The notes beneath the pieces are model-generated. The model saw only the letters and a list, made by a program, of their open reading frames with translations. It had not been told where the DNA came from and did not search any database. Below, in pieces: positions 9,442 to 18,160 of a stretch of 64,000 bases of DNA. The stretch comes from Ichthyocystis sparus (lineage in GTDB: Bacteria; Pseudomonadota; Gammaproteobacteria; Burkholderiales; 2013Ark19i), in NCBI RefSeq assembly GCF_900078755.1, contig NZ_FKIH01000001.1. The stretch is one strand, 5' to 3'. The stretch's first letter is position 1; the number at the start of each line of letters is the position of its first letter. Both the position numbers and the translations under genes were made by a program.

Positions 9442-9763
9442 TGAAAGATTCACCACACCCACAATACGACTTTGCGTTTGGATTGATAAACTTAAATCCC
9501 TCATTTAATCCCTCACGCACAAAGTCTATCGTACTACCATTCAAGTAAGAAACGCTCTTGCTTTGTACAAACACAGATATATCACCAGATATAATCTCTA
9601 CATCATCATCTCTTTTTTTATCAACATACTCAATCTTGTAAGCATACCCAGAACAACCTGTCTTCTTTATCCCAAAACGAACACCTACACCACTTCCTCG
9701 CTTACTTATAGAAGAGCGAATGCGAAACAATGCACTCTCAGTAAGATGAATATTGACCGACAT
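9434..9763 (-). CDS. iscA: A-type Fe-S carrier IscA
   Basis: IscA carries iron or clusters to target proteins. The 109-residue protein has the three conserved cysteines of A-type carriers: Cys37 in KKTGCSGY, and Cys101 and Cys103 in the C-terminal CGCGESF. It starts one base after the iscU stop, in the canonical order iscU-iscA-hscB. The length is normal for the family (107 aa in many bacteria). Confidence 0.95.
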   Translation of the reverse strand: MSVNIHLTESALFRIRSSISKRGSGVGVRFGIKKTGCSGYAYKIEYVDKKRDDDVEIISGDISVFVQSKSVSYLNGSTIDFVREGLNEGFKFINPNAKSYCGCGESFNV

Positions 9764-9764
9764 A

Positions 9765-10244
9765 TCATTCTGCAGCTACCGTAAGCGACTTATCCTCTTC
9801 CGGGTTTCCATTACCCGTCCATACTACTGCACAGTCTTCACTAGCTGTATCATCCCCGTCCTCTAATCTATTATTCTCCTTATAGTTGGCAACAGCAGCC
9901 CTGATAGCAGCCTCAGCTAGAATGGAACAGTGTATCTTAACCGGCGGAAGAGATAACTCCTCCACTATTACCGAATTTTTTATCTTGAGAGCATTGTCTA
10001 TCGTTTTTCCCTTAATCATTTCTGTTGCTAAGGAAGAAGAAGCTATAGCAGATCCACACCCAAATGTCATAAACTTAACATCCTCTATGACAGAATCCTT
10101 CCCTACCTTTATCTGAAGCTTCATAACATCACCACAAGACGGAGCACCAACTATGCCAGTGCCAACACCCTTAGTTTCCTCCTGGAATGAACCAACATTC
10201 CTGGGGTTTTCGTAGTGATCCAGAACTTTGTCCGAGTAAGGCAT
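9765..10244 (-). CDS. iscU: Fe-S cluster scaffold IscU, with C-terminal extension
   Basis: IscU is the scaffold on which clusters are built. The start at 10244 (159 aa) is supported by an AAGGGG ribosome binding site and by MPYSDKVLDHYENPRNVG, the family N-terminus. The three ligand cysteines are Cys37 (GAPSCGD), Cys63 (FGCGSAIA) and Cys106 (VKIHCS); the HscA recognition motif LPPVK is at 99-103. Typical IscU ends near residue 128. Here about 30 residues, mostly acidic and polar, follow the family end and include one extra Cys-containing segment (SEDCAVVW). The extension is not explained by a frameshift in the next gene, as iscA is intact. Confidence 0.95.
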   Translation of the reverse strand: MPYSDKVLDHYENPRNVGSFQEETKGVGTGIVGAPSCGDVMKLQIKVGKDSVIEDVKFMTFGCGSAIASSSLATEMIKGKTIDNALKIKNSVIVEELSLPPVKIHCSILAEAAIRAAVANYKENNRLEDGDDTASEDCAVVWTGNGNPEEDKSLTVAAE

Positions 10245-10300
10245 TCTTTTTCCCCTTCTAATGAAAAGATATCCCAAAAATCAAATAGCACCCGCTAACC

Positions 10301-11512
10301 CTAGTGCGGAACATCCCACTGAACAGAATTTATGTTAACTCCATTTTTATACATTTCCCACAACGGAGACATGGATCTTAACCGTTCAACAGTCCGCTCC
10401 AGAGACTGTATAGTATAATCTACTTCTTCCTCAGTCGTGAAACGACCCATTGTTATGCGTATTGAGGAGTGGGCTAAGTCATTTCCTACCCCGAGAGCAC
10501 GTAGTACATACGATGGTTCCAGGGAAGATGAGGTGCAAGCAGACCCCGATGATACAGCTATATCCTTTATTCCCATCATTAATGATTCCCCCTCAACATA
10601 TCCAAAGCTGGCATTTATGTTGTGAGGTACCCTGTGATCCAAATCACCATTTATGAAAATAGCCTCCATCGAACGGAACGAATCAAGCATTTTCTTCTGG
10701 AAAGCAAGCATGCGGGTCCACTCCTCAGAGCATACCTTAACCGATATCTGAGCTGCTTCACCCATGCCTACTATTTGCGGAACAGGCAAAGTGCCGGATC
10801 TAAGACCCCTCTCATGCCCACCACCGTGAATTTGAGCTACTAAACGCACACGCGGTTCGCGTCTTACATACAATGCACCTATGCCCTTAGGTCCATATAT
10901 CTTGTGTCCAGAGAAAGACATGAGATCAACTGGTAATTTTCTTAAATCTATTGGTACTCTCCCTAGAGCCTGTACAGCGTCAACATGGAAGATTATATTG
11001 CGCTCACGGCAAATATTGCCTATCTCTTCTATAGGTTGGATTACCCCAATTTCATTATTGACCAACATTATGGATACAAGAGACGTGTCAGGCCTTATCG
11101 AATCCTGAAGTACATTCAAGTCAATAATACCATTCTTGCTTGGTGTTATATAAGTAGCTGTGAACCCAGCTTTTTCTAGGGCACGCACGCTATCTAAAAC
11201 TGATTTATGCTCAGTTTGAGAAGTGATAATGTGCTCCCCTCGATGTTTGTAAAATTCAGCAGCACCCTTTATGGCCAGGTTATTAGACTCTGTGGCACCA
11301 GAAGTCCATATTATCTCGCGGTGGTCAGCTCCAATTGCAGATGCCAATTGCTCACGAGCCTCCTCAACAGCAGACTCCGCGACCCAGCCGTACGAATGAG
11401 AACGACTAGCCGCATTACCAAACTTCTCAGTTAAGAAAGGCAACATCTTAGTGACAACCATCGGGTCAACTGGGGTAGTTGCTGAGTAGTCCATGTAAAT
11501 TGGTAACTTCAT
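10301..11512 (-). CDS. iscS: Cysteine desulfurase IscS
   Basis: IscS removes sulfur from cysteine with pyridoxal phosphate and passes it to IscU and to tRNA thiolation. I start at 11512 (403 aa) because MKLPIYMDYSATTPVDP is the family N-terminus; three residues upstream is another in-frame start. The PLP lysine is Lys204 in SGHKIYGPKG, the PLP-contacting His is in TEHKSVLD (about 102), and the catalytic Cys326 sits in SSGSACTS on the mobile loop. The C-terminal IscU-docking region is present. The gap of about 150 bases from iscR contains a hairpin (see 11617-11643). Confidence 0.96.
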   Translation of the reverse strand: MKLPIYMDYSATTPVDPMVVTKMLPFLTEKFGNAASRSHSYGWVAESAVEEAREQLASAIGADHREIIWTSGATESNNLAIKGAAEFYKHRGEHIITSQTEHKSVLDSVRALEKAGFTATYITPSKNGIIDLNVLQDSIRPDTSLVSIMLVNNEIGVIQPIEEIGNICRERNIIFHVDAVQALGRVPIDLRKLPVDLMSFSGHKIYGPKGIGALYVRREPRVRLVAQIHGGGHERGLRSGTLPVPQIVGMGEAAQISVKVCSEEWTRMLAFQKKMLDSFRSMEAIFINGDLDHRVPHNINASFGYVEGESLMMGIKDIAVSSGSACTSSSLEPSYVLRALGVGNDLAHSSIRITMGRFTTEEEVDYTIQSLERTVERLRSMSPLWEMYKNGVNINSVQWDVPH

Positions 11513-11616
11513 CGTAACCACAATCCATATTCAAGTAGGGTTCAAGGGATATAGGAGTTAGGATGATACTCCAAAAAGAACAAATACCCAATAACTAAAT
11601 ACTACTAGACATAAGA

Positions 11617-11643
11617 CATCCTGTAACAAGTTGCTACAGGATG
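11617..11643 (-). promoter_or_regulatory. Hairpin between iscR and iscS
   Basis: A perfect 9-bp inverted repeat, CATCCTGTA / TACAGGATG, encloses a 9-base loop in the iscR-iscS spacer. There is no U-tract after it, so it is not a normal terminator. In E. coli a structure in the same spacer lets an iscR-only message persist while the rest is degraded. A similar role is inferred here from position alone. Confidence 0.55.
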
Positions 11644-11664
11644 AACTTACATGGATGCATGGGA

Positions 11665-12156
11665 TCAAGTTGTTACATACTGTTTAATACCATTGCGGTA
11701 TATTAGGACGTTAACACGTTGTGATGGCTGATCTACATCATTAACGCTTTTATCCCTATGCTTTTCAACTAAATCTTTTAAGCTCACAGACCTTAGATAA
11801 TCTAAAATAATATTGTTTAGATTGTTCCATAAATCTTGTGTTAAACATTTTTTGTCTTCAGTTATTTCACCAAAGGACTCTGTCATTGCCGAGTCTATTG
11901 GTTCATCTACTGCTGTTACTATATCTGCAACAGTAATTTTATCCATTTGCCGCGCAATTATATAGCCACCTCCCGGGCCTCTGATGCTCTCAACTAACCC
12001 GTGTTTACGCAACTTTCCAAACAGTTGTTCAAGATAAGACAAAGATATTTTTTGGCGTTCGCTAATTCCTGCTAGTGTGACTGGACGATCCAATTCTCTT
12101 AACGCCAAATCAATCATTGCAGTTACTGCAAAGCGTCCTTTAGTTGTCAATCTCAT
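11665..12156 (-). CDS. iscR: Iron-sulfur cluster regulator IscR with altered cluster site
   Basis: IscR is an Rrf2-family winged-helix repressor that normally binds a [2Fe-2S] cluster and represses its own operon when clusters are plentiful. The 163-residue protein keeps the DNA-binding region (MRLTTKGRFAVTAMIDLAL, then SYLEQLFGKLR with Glu43, then GPGGGYIIAR). Numbering matches E. coli without gaps through the ligand loop. Of the ligands Cys92, Cys98, Cys104 and His107, only Cys104 remains; the others read Thr92, Ile98 and Gln107. The surrounding residues (VDEPIDSA, KKCLTQDLW) are well conserved. The gene heads the isc operon with a good promoter upstream. It may act only as the cluster-free form. 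Confidence 0.93.
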   Translation of the reverse strand: MRLTTKGRFAVTAMIDLALRELDRPVTLAGISERQKISLSYLEQLFGKLRKHGLVESIRGPGGGYIIARQMDKITVADIVTAVDEPIDSAMTESFGEITEDKKCLTQDLWNNLNNIILDYLRSVSLKDLVEKHRDKSVNDVDQPSQRVNVLIYRNGIKQYVTT

Positions 12157-12213
12157 GTGCCTCAGTCCTTAATAAAGCAAGCGCCAAGACACGCAGTGGA
12201 GGGTAGTGTTACT

Positions 12214-12242
12214 ACTTTATTCGTTAGTTATAATTTAGTCAA
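12214..12242 (-). promoter_or_regulatory. Sigma-70 promoter of the isc operon
   Basis: Reading the minus strand, TTGACT and TAAAGT are separated by exactly 17 bases, giving a start of transcription about 50 bases before iscR. The -35 region lies in TTTGACTAAATTA, which resembles the left half of an E. coli type 1 IscR site (YYGACTRWWW), though the right half is poor. It is therefore a plausible but unproven autoregulatory site. Confidence 0.6.
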
Positions 12243-12889
12243 ATAATACTCATATTAAAAGAAGATTTTTTTTTAAAATAATGATTAATTTCGTTCAATT
12301 TAAAAGCATCTTATTGAAAGTATTTATATTATTTTTTTTGCATTAAAAAAATAACAATGTAAAAAACATGGTCTTTACGGATTTTTTGTGATTCATAAAA
12401 CATCTTAATAATCGATAAATATCAATTACATACATAAAAACAGCTAATTATCATTAACCATGATATTACTAAGGGATTATATATATCATACCAGATGATA
12501 TGGAATATGTTTTTATGTATATTTATCAATTAGTAAATTTATTCTTATACTTGGTGTTTTGATAAATTTTATTCCGAAGAGATAGTATTTTTTTCTATTA
12601 AATTTTAATTTTATTTCACGAATTTGGTATTATTTTTTTATATAGCAATAACACTTCAACAGTAAGAGCTAGTAAAAAATATTTTTATCTCATACGTAGA
12701 ATAATTATGTTAATAAAATGGGTATTTGTTTATGCAAAGTAAATAAATGTTGAGCTATAGAGGAAGCTATACCTAAATTACCATGTTATAAAAAGGGACT
12801 AGTTATAGTATTTTTAAAATACCAATAGAATATGATTATCGTCGTAATTTATATTATAAATAGGAGTACATTTTTGTAATATTTAGAGG
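12243..12889. other. AT-rich gene-free spacer
   Basis: About 650 bases upstream of the isc promoter and downstream of dnaQ hold no gene in any frame. The sequence is markedly more AT-rich than its surroundings, with A and T runs. I see no tRNA, no repeat array and no clear terminator. Confidence 0.6.
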
Positions 12890-13585
12890 CTATATTTCTA
12901 AGTCTAACCAAATGCAAATGTTATTTTTTTGCTTCATCTTTTTTAGATATTCTTTATGCTTATGGTTGTCTTGGTCGGATGTAGATATTAATATTTGCTC
13001 CCTATTTTGATCTTTTTCATCTCTACAGTTGTTAATGCTAATTGAGTTTAGATTTAAGTTCTCTTGCCCTCTTGTCATTATTAGATATACCTGAGCAAGA
13101 AGTTCTGCATCAATAAGTGCACCATGTTTTTTGCTACGTTCGGTATTGTCAATATTGTATCTTTCTCCTAGAGCATCAAGTGAATTTTTTTTACCCGGAT
13201 AAAGACTACGAGCTATTGTAAGAGTGTCAATTATACTACTACAGTAATCAGTTAGACTGCCTTTGTTATTTCTAATGAGTGCATCGTTTAGAAATCCAGT
13301 ATCAAATGGTGCATTATGTATTACTAGATCTGCATCAGTTATAAATTCAATAAAGTCATCAATTATGTCCTTTTCTAGAGGCTTGTCTTTTAAGAATTCT
13401 AAAGTTATACCATGAACGGCAATTGCACCGGGATCTATGTCACGCTGTGGATTAACATAGGAATGAAAGTGGTTCCCAGTTCTTTTGCGACGAATAATTT
13501 CTACACCTGCTACCTCTATTAGCCTGTGCTTACGACGATCAATGCCAGTAGTTTCAGTATCAAGTACAATAATTCTATCAGCCAT
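12890..13585 (-). CDS. dnaQ: DNA polymerase III epsilon subunit (proofreading 3'-5' exonuclease)
   Basis: DnaQ is the editing exonuclease of the replicative polymerase. The 231-residue protein has the DEDDh motifs: DTETTG at 9-14 (Asp9, Glu11), HNAPFDTGFL near 110-119, and HGALIDAELLAQVY near 164-178 giving the catalytic His and Asp. About 50 residues after the exonuclease domain are charged and should hold the contact to the alpha subunit, but I see no clear QLSLPL-type clamp motif. It lies 4 bases downstream of rnhA; this pairing is common in proteobacteria. Confidence 0.93.
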   Translation of the reverse strand: MADRIIVLDTETTGIDRRKHRLIEVAGVEIIRRKRTGNHFHSYVNPQRDIDPGAIAVHGITLEFLKDKPLEKDIIDDFIEFITDADLVIHNAPFDTGFLNDALIRNNKGSLTDYCSSIIDTLTIARSLYPGKKNSLDALGERYNIDNTERSKKHGALIDAELLAQVYLIMTRGQENLNLNSISINNCRDEKDQNREQILISTSDQDNHKHKEYLKKMKQKNNICIWLDLEI

Positions 13586-13589
13586 TCTA

Positions 13590-14048
13590 CTATCCTTGGT
13601 TTGTAATGCATTTTTCCGCTGCAGTTCGTGCTAATTGATCTGCACGTTCATTGAAATAGTTGCCATTGTGTCCTTTTACCCAGTTCCACTCAATCAATAA
13701 TTTTTGGTTAAGAACATCCAAATTTTCCCACAGTTCTTTATTTTTAACGCTCTTTTTATTAGATGTGCACCAACCATTTTTTTTCCATTTGTTAATCCAT
13801 TGGGTTATGCCAAGCCTCATATATTGCGAATCGCTAAATAAAGAAATTTTTTGCGGGTGGTATGTAGTTGCTATTTTTAATCCTTCTATGGCAGCACAAA
13901 GTTCCATCCTGTTGTTAGTTGTGGACTTGTTAAACCCAAAATATTCAAATGTACTCTTATCAACTACAATAATTGCAGCCCATCCACCTATGCCCGGGTT
14001 TCCCAAGCACGATCCATCAGTGTAAATTTCAATACACTCAATTGACAT
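13590..14048 (-). CDS. rnhA: Ribonuclease HI
   Basis: RNase HI cuts the RNA strand of RNA-DNA hybrids. The 152-residue protein starts with the signature IYTDGSCLGNPGIGGW (Asp11), and the other carboxylates are recognisable in MELCAAIEG (Glu), LFSDSQYM (Asp) and NERADQLA (Asp). The basic handle helix region (WINKWKKNGW) is present, and the length is normal. It lies between the methyltransferase gene (21-base gap) and dnaQ (4-base gap), as part of one minus-strand operon. Confidence 0.95.
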   Translation of the reverse strand: MSIECIEIYTDGSCLGNPGIGGWAAIIVVDKSTFEYFGFNKSTTNNRMELCAAIEGLKIATTYHPQKISLFSDSQYMRLGITQWINKWKKNGWCTSNKKSVKNKELWENLDVLNQKLLIEWNWVKGHNGNYFNERADQLARTAAEKCITNQG

Positions 14049-14069
14049 AAATGTTTTCCTATTGAAATA

Positions 14070-14774
14070 CTAGCCATCAATCTCGTGTCTGCAAATAGTA
14101 TCCAGACCACGTCCTTGGGGCCTGTTTTTTTTCCAGGCATTTTTCATGACGAAAGTCATACCAGCTACCTCTTTTATGGCGCATACTATGTAGATAGATC
14201 CAGTAAATGGCCACCAACGGTTTCCTACGCGCTCCAAGAATTCTAGCCGGTTGTACCATACCTTGTTGTAGGTTAAGGGTCTATAGCAACCAAAAGACCC
14301 TTGAGTAATGTGTAAGCCTAGCTCCTTCATCCAGTCTTTGACACGACTTAAAGGTAGCCCACGGTTTGTGCTTTTATGAATTAACTGATGTATACCCCAA
14401 AAACTCCATGGATTAAATGAGGCAATTACTATGTGCCCTCCCGGACGTAATATACGCTGTGCCTCCTGTAGTATGCCCTTAGGGGAAGAAGAAGATTCCA
14501 GAATGTGCGGTAGAATTACTAAATCTATTGAATCTGACATCAAAGGTATATAGTCAAATTCTGCCAAAATAGAGGGCTCACCTTGAGTGTCTAGGGAAAT
14601 TTTATGGAGGATGCGACTTTCCTGCAGAAGACGAGCATTTTGACTCATGCCCATTTGTAAAGCGGAGTCTCCAAAAATGTGGTAAATAATCTTGTCAATT
14701 TCTAATTGCTCCCACTCTTGGAGAGATTTTATGCTCAGTAGCTCATACTCACGTGTTTTTATATCGTCAATCAT
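14070..14774 (-). CDS. SAM-dependent methyltransferase, class I (type 11)
   Basis: This 234-residue protein resembles the methyltransferases that sit beside gloB and rnhA in betaproteobacteria. Visible parts are the post-I acidic segment LPLMSDSIDLVILPHILE-like region (near 75-95), the strand RILRPGGHIVIASFNPWSFWG (motif III/post-III, near 107-127) and a conserved C-terminal region with GRWWPF-type residues. The glycine-rich motif I is weak, as usual in this subgroup. The substrate is not known. The ATG at 14774 faces the gloB start with only 17 bases between, so each promoter must lie within the other gene or the two overlap. Confidence 0.8.
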   Translation of the reverse strand: MIDDIKTREYELLSIKSLQEWEQLEIDKIIYHIFGDSALQMGMSQNARLLQESRILHKISLDTQGEPSILAEFDYIPLMSDSIDLVILPHILESSSSPKGILQEAQRILRPGGHIVIASFNPWSFWGIHQLIHKSTNRGLPLSRVKDWMKELGLHITQGSFGCYRPLTYNKVWYNRLEFLERVGNRWWPFTGSIYIVCAIKEVAGMTFVMKNAWKKNRPQGRGLDTICRHEIDG

Positions 14775-14791
14775 AGGAGTTTCGATTTATT

Positions 14792-15565
14792 ATGAACCAT
14801 TGGCATATTACAGAGATTCCATCCTTACAAGATAATTATATATGGGTAATGCATGATTGCTACCATGCATTAGTTTTTGATCCTGGTGAATCATCAGTAG
14901 TGATTGATTTCTTAGAAAAGGAAAAGTTGCTTCTGCTGTCAATTTTGTTAACTCATCACCATGCTGACCATACTGGTGGTGTTGTTGATTTGGTCAAGCT
15001 TTATGGCTCTGTCGTGTACTGCCCTCCTGACCCTCGGTTCCCAAGTTCATACAACAGAGTATCTGGGGGCTTAGATTTTTCGTGCGGCCATAATCAGCAC
15101 ATTTCTTTTCAAATCATACCACTTCCTGGTCATACACGTTCCCACATTGCCTATTATTCAGAACCACTACTTTTTTGTGGAGATGTTTTGTTTGCCGGGG
15201 GATGCGGCCGGGTTTTCGAGGGCACCCATAAACAAATGCTGGATTCACTTATGCTTTTAGCAAATTTGCCTGATGAAACAAAAGTCTTTTGCGCCCACGA
15301 GTATACACAAAATAATCTTCGTTTTGCCCAATTGGTTGAGCCGTATAGTAAAGACCTGATTGATAGAGTCAATAAGGTCGATAAATTACGCAAAGAGGGA
15401 AAACCTACAGTCCCTTCAACAATACTAGAAGAAAAACTAACCAATCCTTTTCTGCGCTGTGATTGTGAGCCAGTTCGTAAATTTTCCCAAGAAATAAGTG
15501 GTACCCCGTGCAATACGGCACTTGAAGTCTTTTCTGCCTTAAGGATACACAAGGACCAACTATAA
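14792..15565 (+). CDS. gloB: Hydroxyacylglutathione hydrolase (glyoxalase II)
   Basis: GloB hydrolyses S-lactoylglutathione, the second step of methylglyoxal detoxification. The 257-residue metallo-beta-lactamase-fold protein has the metal motif THHHADH at 54-60, His near 115 (PLPGHTRSH), the bridging Asp in FCGDVLFAGGCGR (near 133) and His in CAHEYTQNN (near 174). The C-terminal substrate domain carries the conserved NPFLRC. An AGGAG sequence lies 12 bases before the ATG, slightly far. Family length is normal. Confidence 0.95.
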   Translation: MNHWHITEIPSLQDNYIWVMHDCYHALVFDPGESSVVIDFLEKEKLLLLSILLTHHHADHTGGVVDLVKLYGSVVYCPPDPRFPSSYNRVSGGLDFSCGHNQHISFQIIPLPGHTRSHIAYYSEPLLFCGDVLFAGGCGRVFEGTHKQMLDSLMLLANLPDETKVFCAHEYTQNNLRFAQLVEPYSKDLIDRVNKVDKLRKEGKPTVPSTILEEKLTNPFLRCDCEPVRKFSQEISGTPCNTALEVFSALRIHKDQL

Positions 15566-15750
15566 TAATTCAAGGATCGACTATAACCAGTGATTACACG
15601 TGCGAGTTTTTTTATATATTTTCGTACATCCGTGTTCGGATTTTAACTACAAATTCATACTAAAATGCTTTGAGTTTAAATACTTGATGGTTTCCTGCTG
15701 ATATTCGCGATACAATACCGTCGTGCGCTTCTTAGTGTATTGAGGTCTTT

Positions 15751-17001
15751 GTGTCCCTATTGGTTCAAAAGTACGGTGGTGCTTCTTTGGCGTCATGTCA
15801 GTGCATCAAGGATGTGGCTGCTCATATTGCGGGTACCGTTGCCGATGGTCATTCCGTGCTTGTGGTTGTATCTGCTATGGCTGGAGAGACGAAGCGCTTT
15901 CTTAACATGGCACGTCAATTCTCATGTGATCCAGATCCACGTGAACTGGCTGCCCTCCTGTCTTGCGGTGAGATAATGTCAGCTGCTCTTCTTTCCGGCG
16001 CTTTGCGCGAGATCGGTCTGGATGCACGTAGTTACTCAGCTTCTCAGTTGGGCGTTAGGGGGCGAGGTCACCACCTAAATGCCCAGTTAGGTTCTATTGA
16101 TCTGGGATTAATCAAACATAAAATGTCTTCCGGTGAAATAATTGTCTTAGCTGGATTCCAGGCAGTTAACGATGTTGGTGATGTTGTTACCTTGGGTCGC
16201 GGTGGATCTGATTTGAGCGCCGTTGCCCTGGCTGCTACCTTGGGTGCTGATGAATGTCAAATCTTTAAAGATGTGGATGGAGTTTTTACGGCTAATCCGC
16301 ATGTTGTATCTTCTGCACAGTTGATTCACTACATGGGAATTAGGGAAGTTGTAGGCATGGCTGAGTCTGGTGCTAGAGTTGTCCAGTTGCGCGCCGCCTC
16401 GTGTGCTGAGCGGAATAAAGTAAATTTGCGAGTGTTGTCCAGTAGTTTTCCCAGGGATTTTTCTGGAACAAGTATCTATCCAACCAGTAAGAGTAATCCT
16501 AAGCAGTGGGTTGTGGGAATTTCATGTTTCGATCACCAATCCAAGTGGAATTTTCAGTTTACACCGGCAGCGGAAGCTAGTTTTACGCAATTTTTGCGGC
16601 ACCTTTCATCCAGAGCAATTTCTTTTCATGCAATAGTTCAGAACAGACGCGCCTCATCCATTAGCATGTTTTTCCTAATTAATAGATCAGAATCTCCATT
16701 GGTGTCAATTGCGGTAGACAAAATTTTGAAAGGTGCATGTTTTAGTGTGGATGTAGAACATCATTGGTCTAGGTTGTCAGTTATAGGTTGTGACCTGGTT
16801 TCCCATGTTGAAACTCATCAGTTGGTTTTGTCTGTACTATTGCAGCACGAGATTACAGCAGACATACTCTTAATGACCGAAACGCAGATGAGTTTTCTTC
16901 TACCAAGTACAGATCTAAATCGTGCTTTGGATGTTTTGCATGATGCTTTGGAACTATCTAGATCTTCTTGTGAGGAGGAAGTAATAAGTGGGGCATTTTG
17001 A
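15751..17001 (+). CDS. lysC: Aspartate kinase
   Basis: Aspartokinase phosphorylates aspartate, the entry to lysine, threonine, methionine and diaminopimelate synthesis. The start is GTG at 15751 with GAGG five bases upstream. The 416-residue protein has the kinase domain (N-terminal QKYGGAS, GEIMSAALLSGAL, LGRGGSDLSAVALA near 150, FKDVDGVFTANP near 175) and two C-terminal ACT domains of a length typical of betaproteobacterial enzymes. The N-terminal motif usually reads KxGGTS; here the Thr is Ala. The ACT region is more diverged than the kinase domain. It overlaps carA by 14 bases. No asd or dap gene is in the window. Confidence 0.92.
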   Translation: MSLLVQKYGGASLASCQCIKDVAAHIAGTVADGHSVLVVVSAMAGETKRFLNMARQFSCDPDPRELAALLSCGEIMSAALLSGALREIGLDARSYSASQLGVRGRGHHLNAQLGSIDLGLIKHKMSSGEIIVLAGFQAVNDVGDVVTLGRGGSDLSAVALAATLGADECQIFKDVDGVFTANPHVVSSAQLIHYMGIREVVGMAESGARVVQLRAASCAERNKVNLRVLSSSFPRDFSGTSIYPTSKSNPKQWVVGISCFDHQSKWNFQFTPAAEASFTQFLRHLSSRAISFHAIVQNRRASSISMFFLINRSESPLVSIAVDKILKGACFSVDVEHHWSRLSVIGCDLVSHVETHQLVLSVLLQHEITADILLMTETQMSFLLPSTDLNRALDVLHDALELSRSSCEEEVISGAF

Positions 17002-18160
17002 GCATAGACTACCAGCTGTCTTAGTTCTATCTACTGGAGAGTATTTTTTGGGCTACTCCTGTGGTTGTTCTGGATCATCCGTTGGGGAAGTTGTATTTAA
17101 TACCTCTATGACAGGATACCAAGAAATACTCACTGATCCGTCATACTGTCGGCAAATGGTAGTTTTTACTAGCCCACATGTTGGTAGCACCGGTGTTAAT
17201 TTATGGGATTATGAATCTGATCGAGTACATCTATCTGGAATTATAGTCAAAGATCTCGTTAAGTATCCGTCTAATTGGCAAATTACTTGCTCTCTTTCAC
17301 AGTTTTTGCTAGACAATGGCATAGTTGGGATTGAGTCAGTAGACACTAGGGCTCTTACCATATTGTTGCGTAACGGAGGTTCTAGACCTGGTTGCATCTA
17401 TTCAGGACAAGATGCTCATCTTACTGAAAAAATTGATGAGTGCTTGTTGATGGCTAAAGAATTTGGCAGTTTAGTCGGTGTAGATTTATCTAGTTTAGTT
17501 ACGTGCTCGCATCCAGTTCATTGGAATTATCATCCAGATTGTCAGGCAAAGGGACGCCCTAGTGATTATCGCGTCGTTGTTTTAGATCTAGGCGTGAAGA
17601 GGAGCATACTGAACTCCTTAGCGTACAGTGGTTGTGATGTCATTGTCCTTCCTGCATCTACTTCGGAAGAAAAGATTTTTTCATATAATCCAGATGGCGT
17701 TGTTTTATCTAATGGCCCTGGTGATCCTTCTGCATGTTTGGAAGTTATAAATCTGGTTAAAAAATTAATCATAGCTCGTATGCCTTTGTTAGGTATATGC
17801 TTGGGTCACCAAATATTGGCAATTGCTAATGGCCTTAAGGTTAGCAAAATGTGCTTTGGTCATCACGGCGTTAATCATCCTGTTAAGGATGTTTCAGATG
17901 GCAGGGTTTTTGTTACTGCTCAGAACCACTGCTTTGTTGTGGATGAAGAGTCCATTTCTAAATCGCAGTGTTGTCAGGTTACCTACCGCTCACTTTTTGA
18001 TCAGTCCATTCAAGGGCTGTCATACAGCAATTTTTGGGGTATGTCGTTTCAAGGCCATCCTGAGGGCGGTGGTGGTCCTCGCGATTTGTGTCACTTTTTC
18101 AGTAACTTTGTAGCCCTAATGGCCAAATTTAGAGGATGGAAATCTACTTATGCCTCGTAG
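16988..18160 (+). CDS. carA: Carbamoyl-phosphate synthase small (glutaminase) subunit
   Basis: CarA releases ammonia from glutamine for carbamoyl phosphate, used for pyrimidines and arginine. The start is GTG at 16988, inside the end of lysC, with AGGAGG nine bases upstream. The N-terminal domain has FNTSMTGYQEILTDPSY; the class I amidotransferase domain has the nucleophile in LLGICLGHQ (near 270) and the His-Glu pair in FQGHPEGGGGPRD (near 357). The 390-residue length is normal. It overlaps carB by 11 bases. This makes lysC-carA-carB a tightly coupled unit, which is not a common arrangement. Confidence 0.96.
   Translation: MGHFEHRLPAVLVLSTGEYFLGYSCGCSGSSVGEVVFNTSMTGYQEILTDPSYCRQMVVFTSPHVGSTGVNLWDYESDRVHLSGIIVKDLVKYPSNWQITCSLSQFLLDNGIVGIESVDTRALTILLRNGGSRPGCIYSGQDAHLTEKIDECLLMAKEFGSLVGVDLSSLVTCSHPVHWNYHPDCQAKGRPSDYRVVVLDLGVKRSILNSLAYSGCDVIVLPASTSEEKIFSYNPDGVVLSNGPGDPSACLEVINLVKKLIIARMPLLGICLGHQILAIANGLKVSKMCFGHHGVNHPVKDVSDGRVFVTAQNHCFVVDEESISKSQCCQVTYRSLFDQSIQGLSYSNFWGMSFQGHPEGGGGPRDLCHFFSNFVALMAKFRGWKSTYAS

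Noticed and set aside
15566..15750. A lysine riboswitch or other leader control before lysC
   Set aside because: The spacer is only about 185 bases and shows none of the conserved core segments I would expect.
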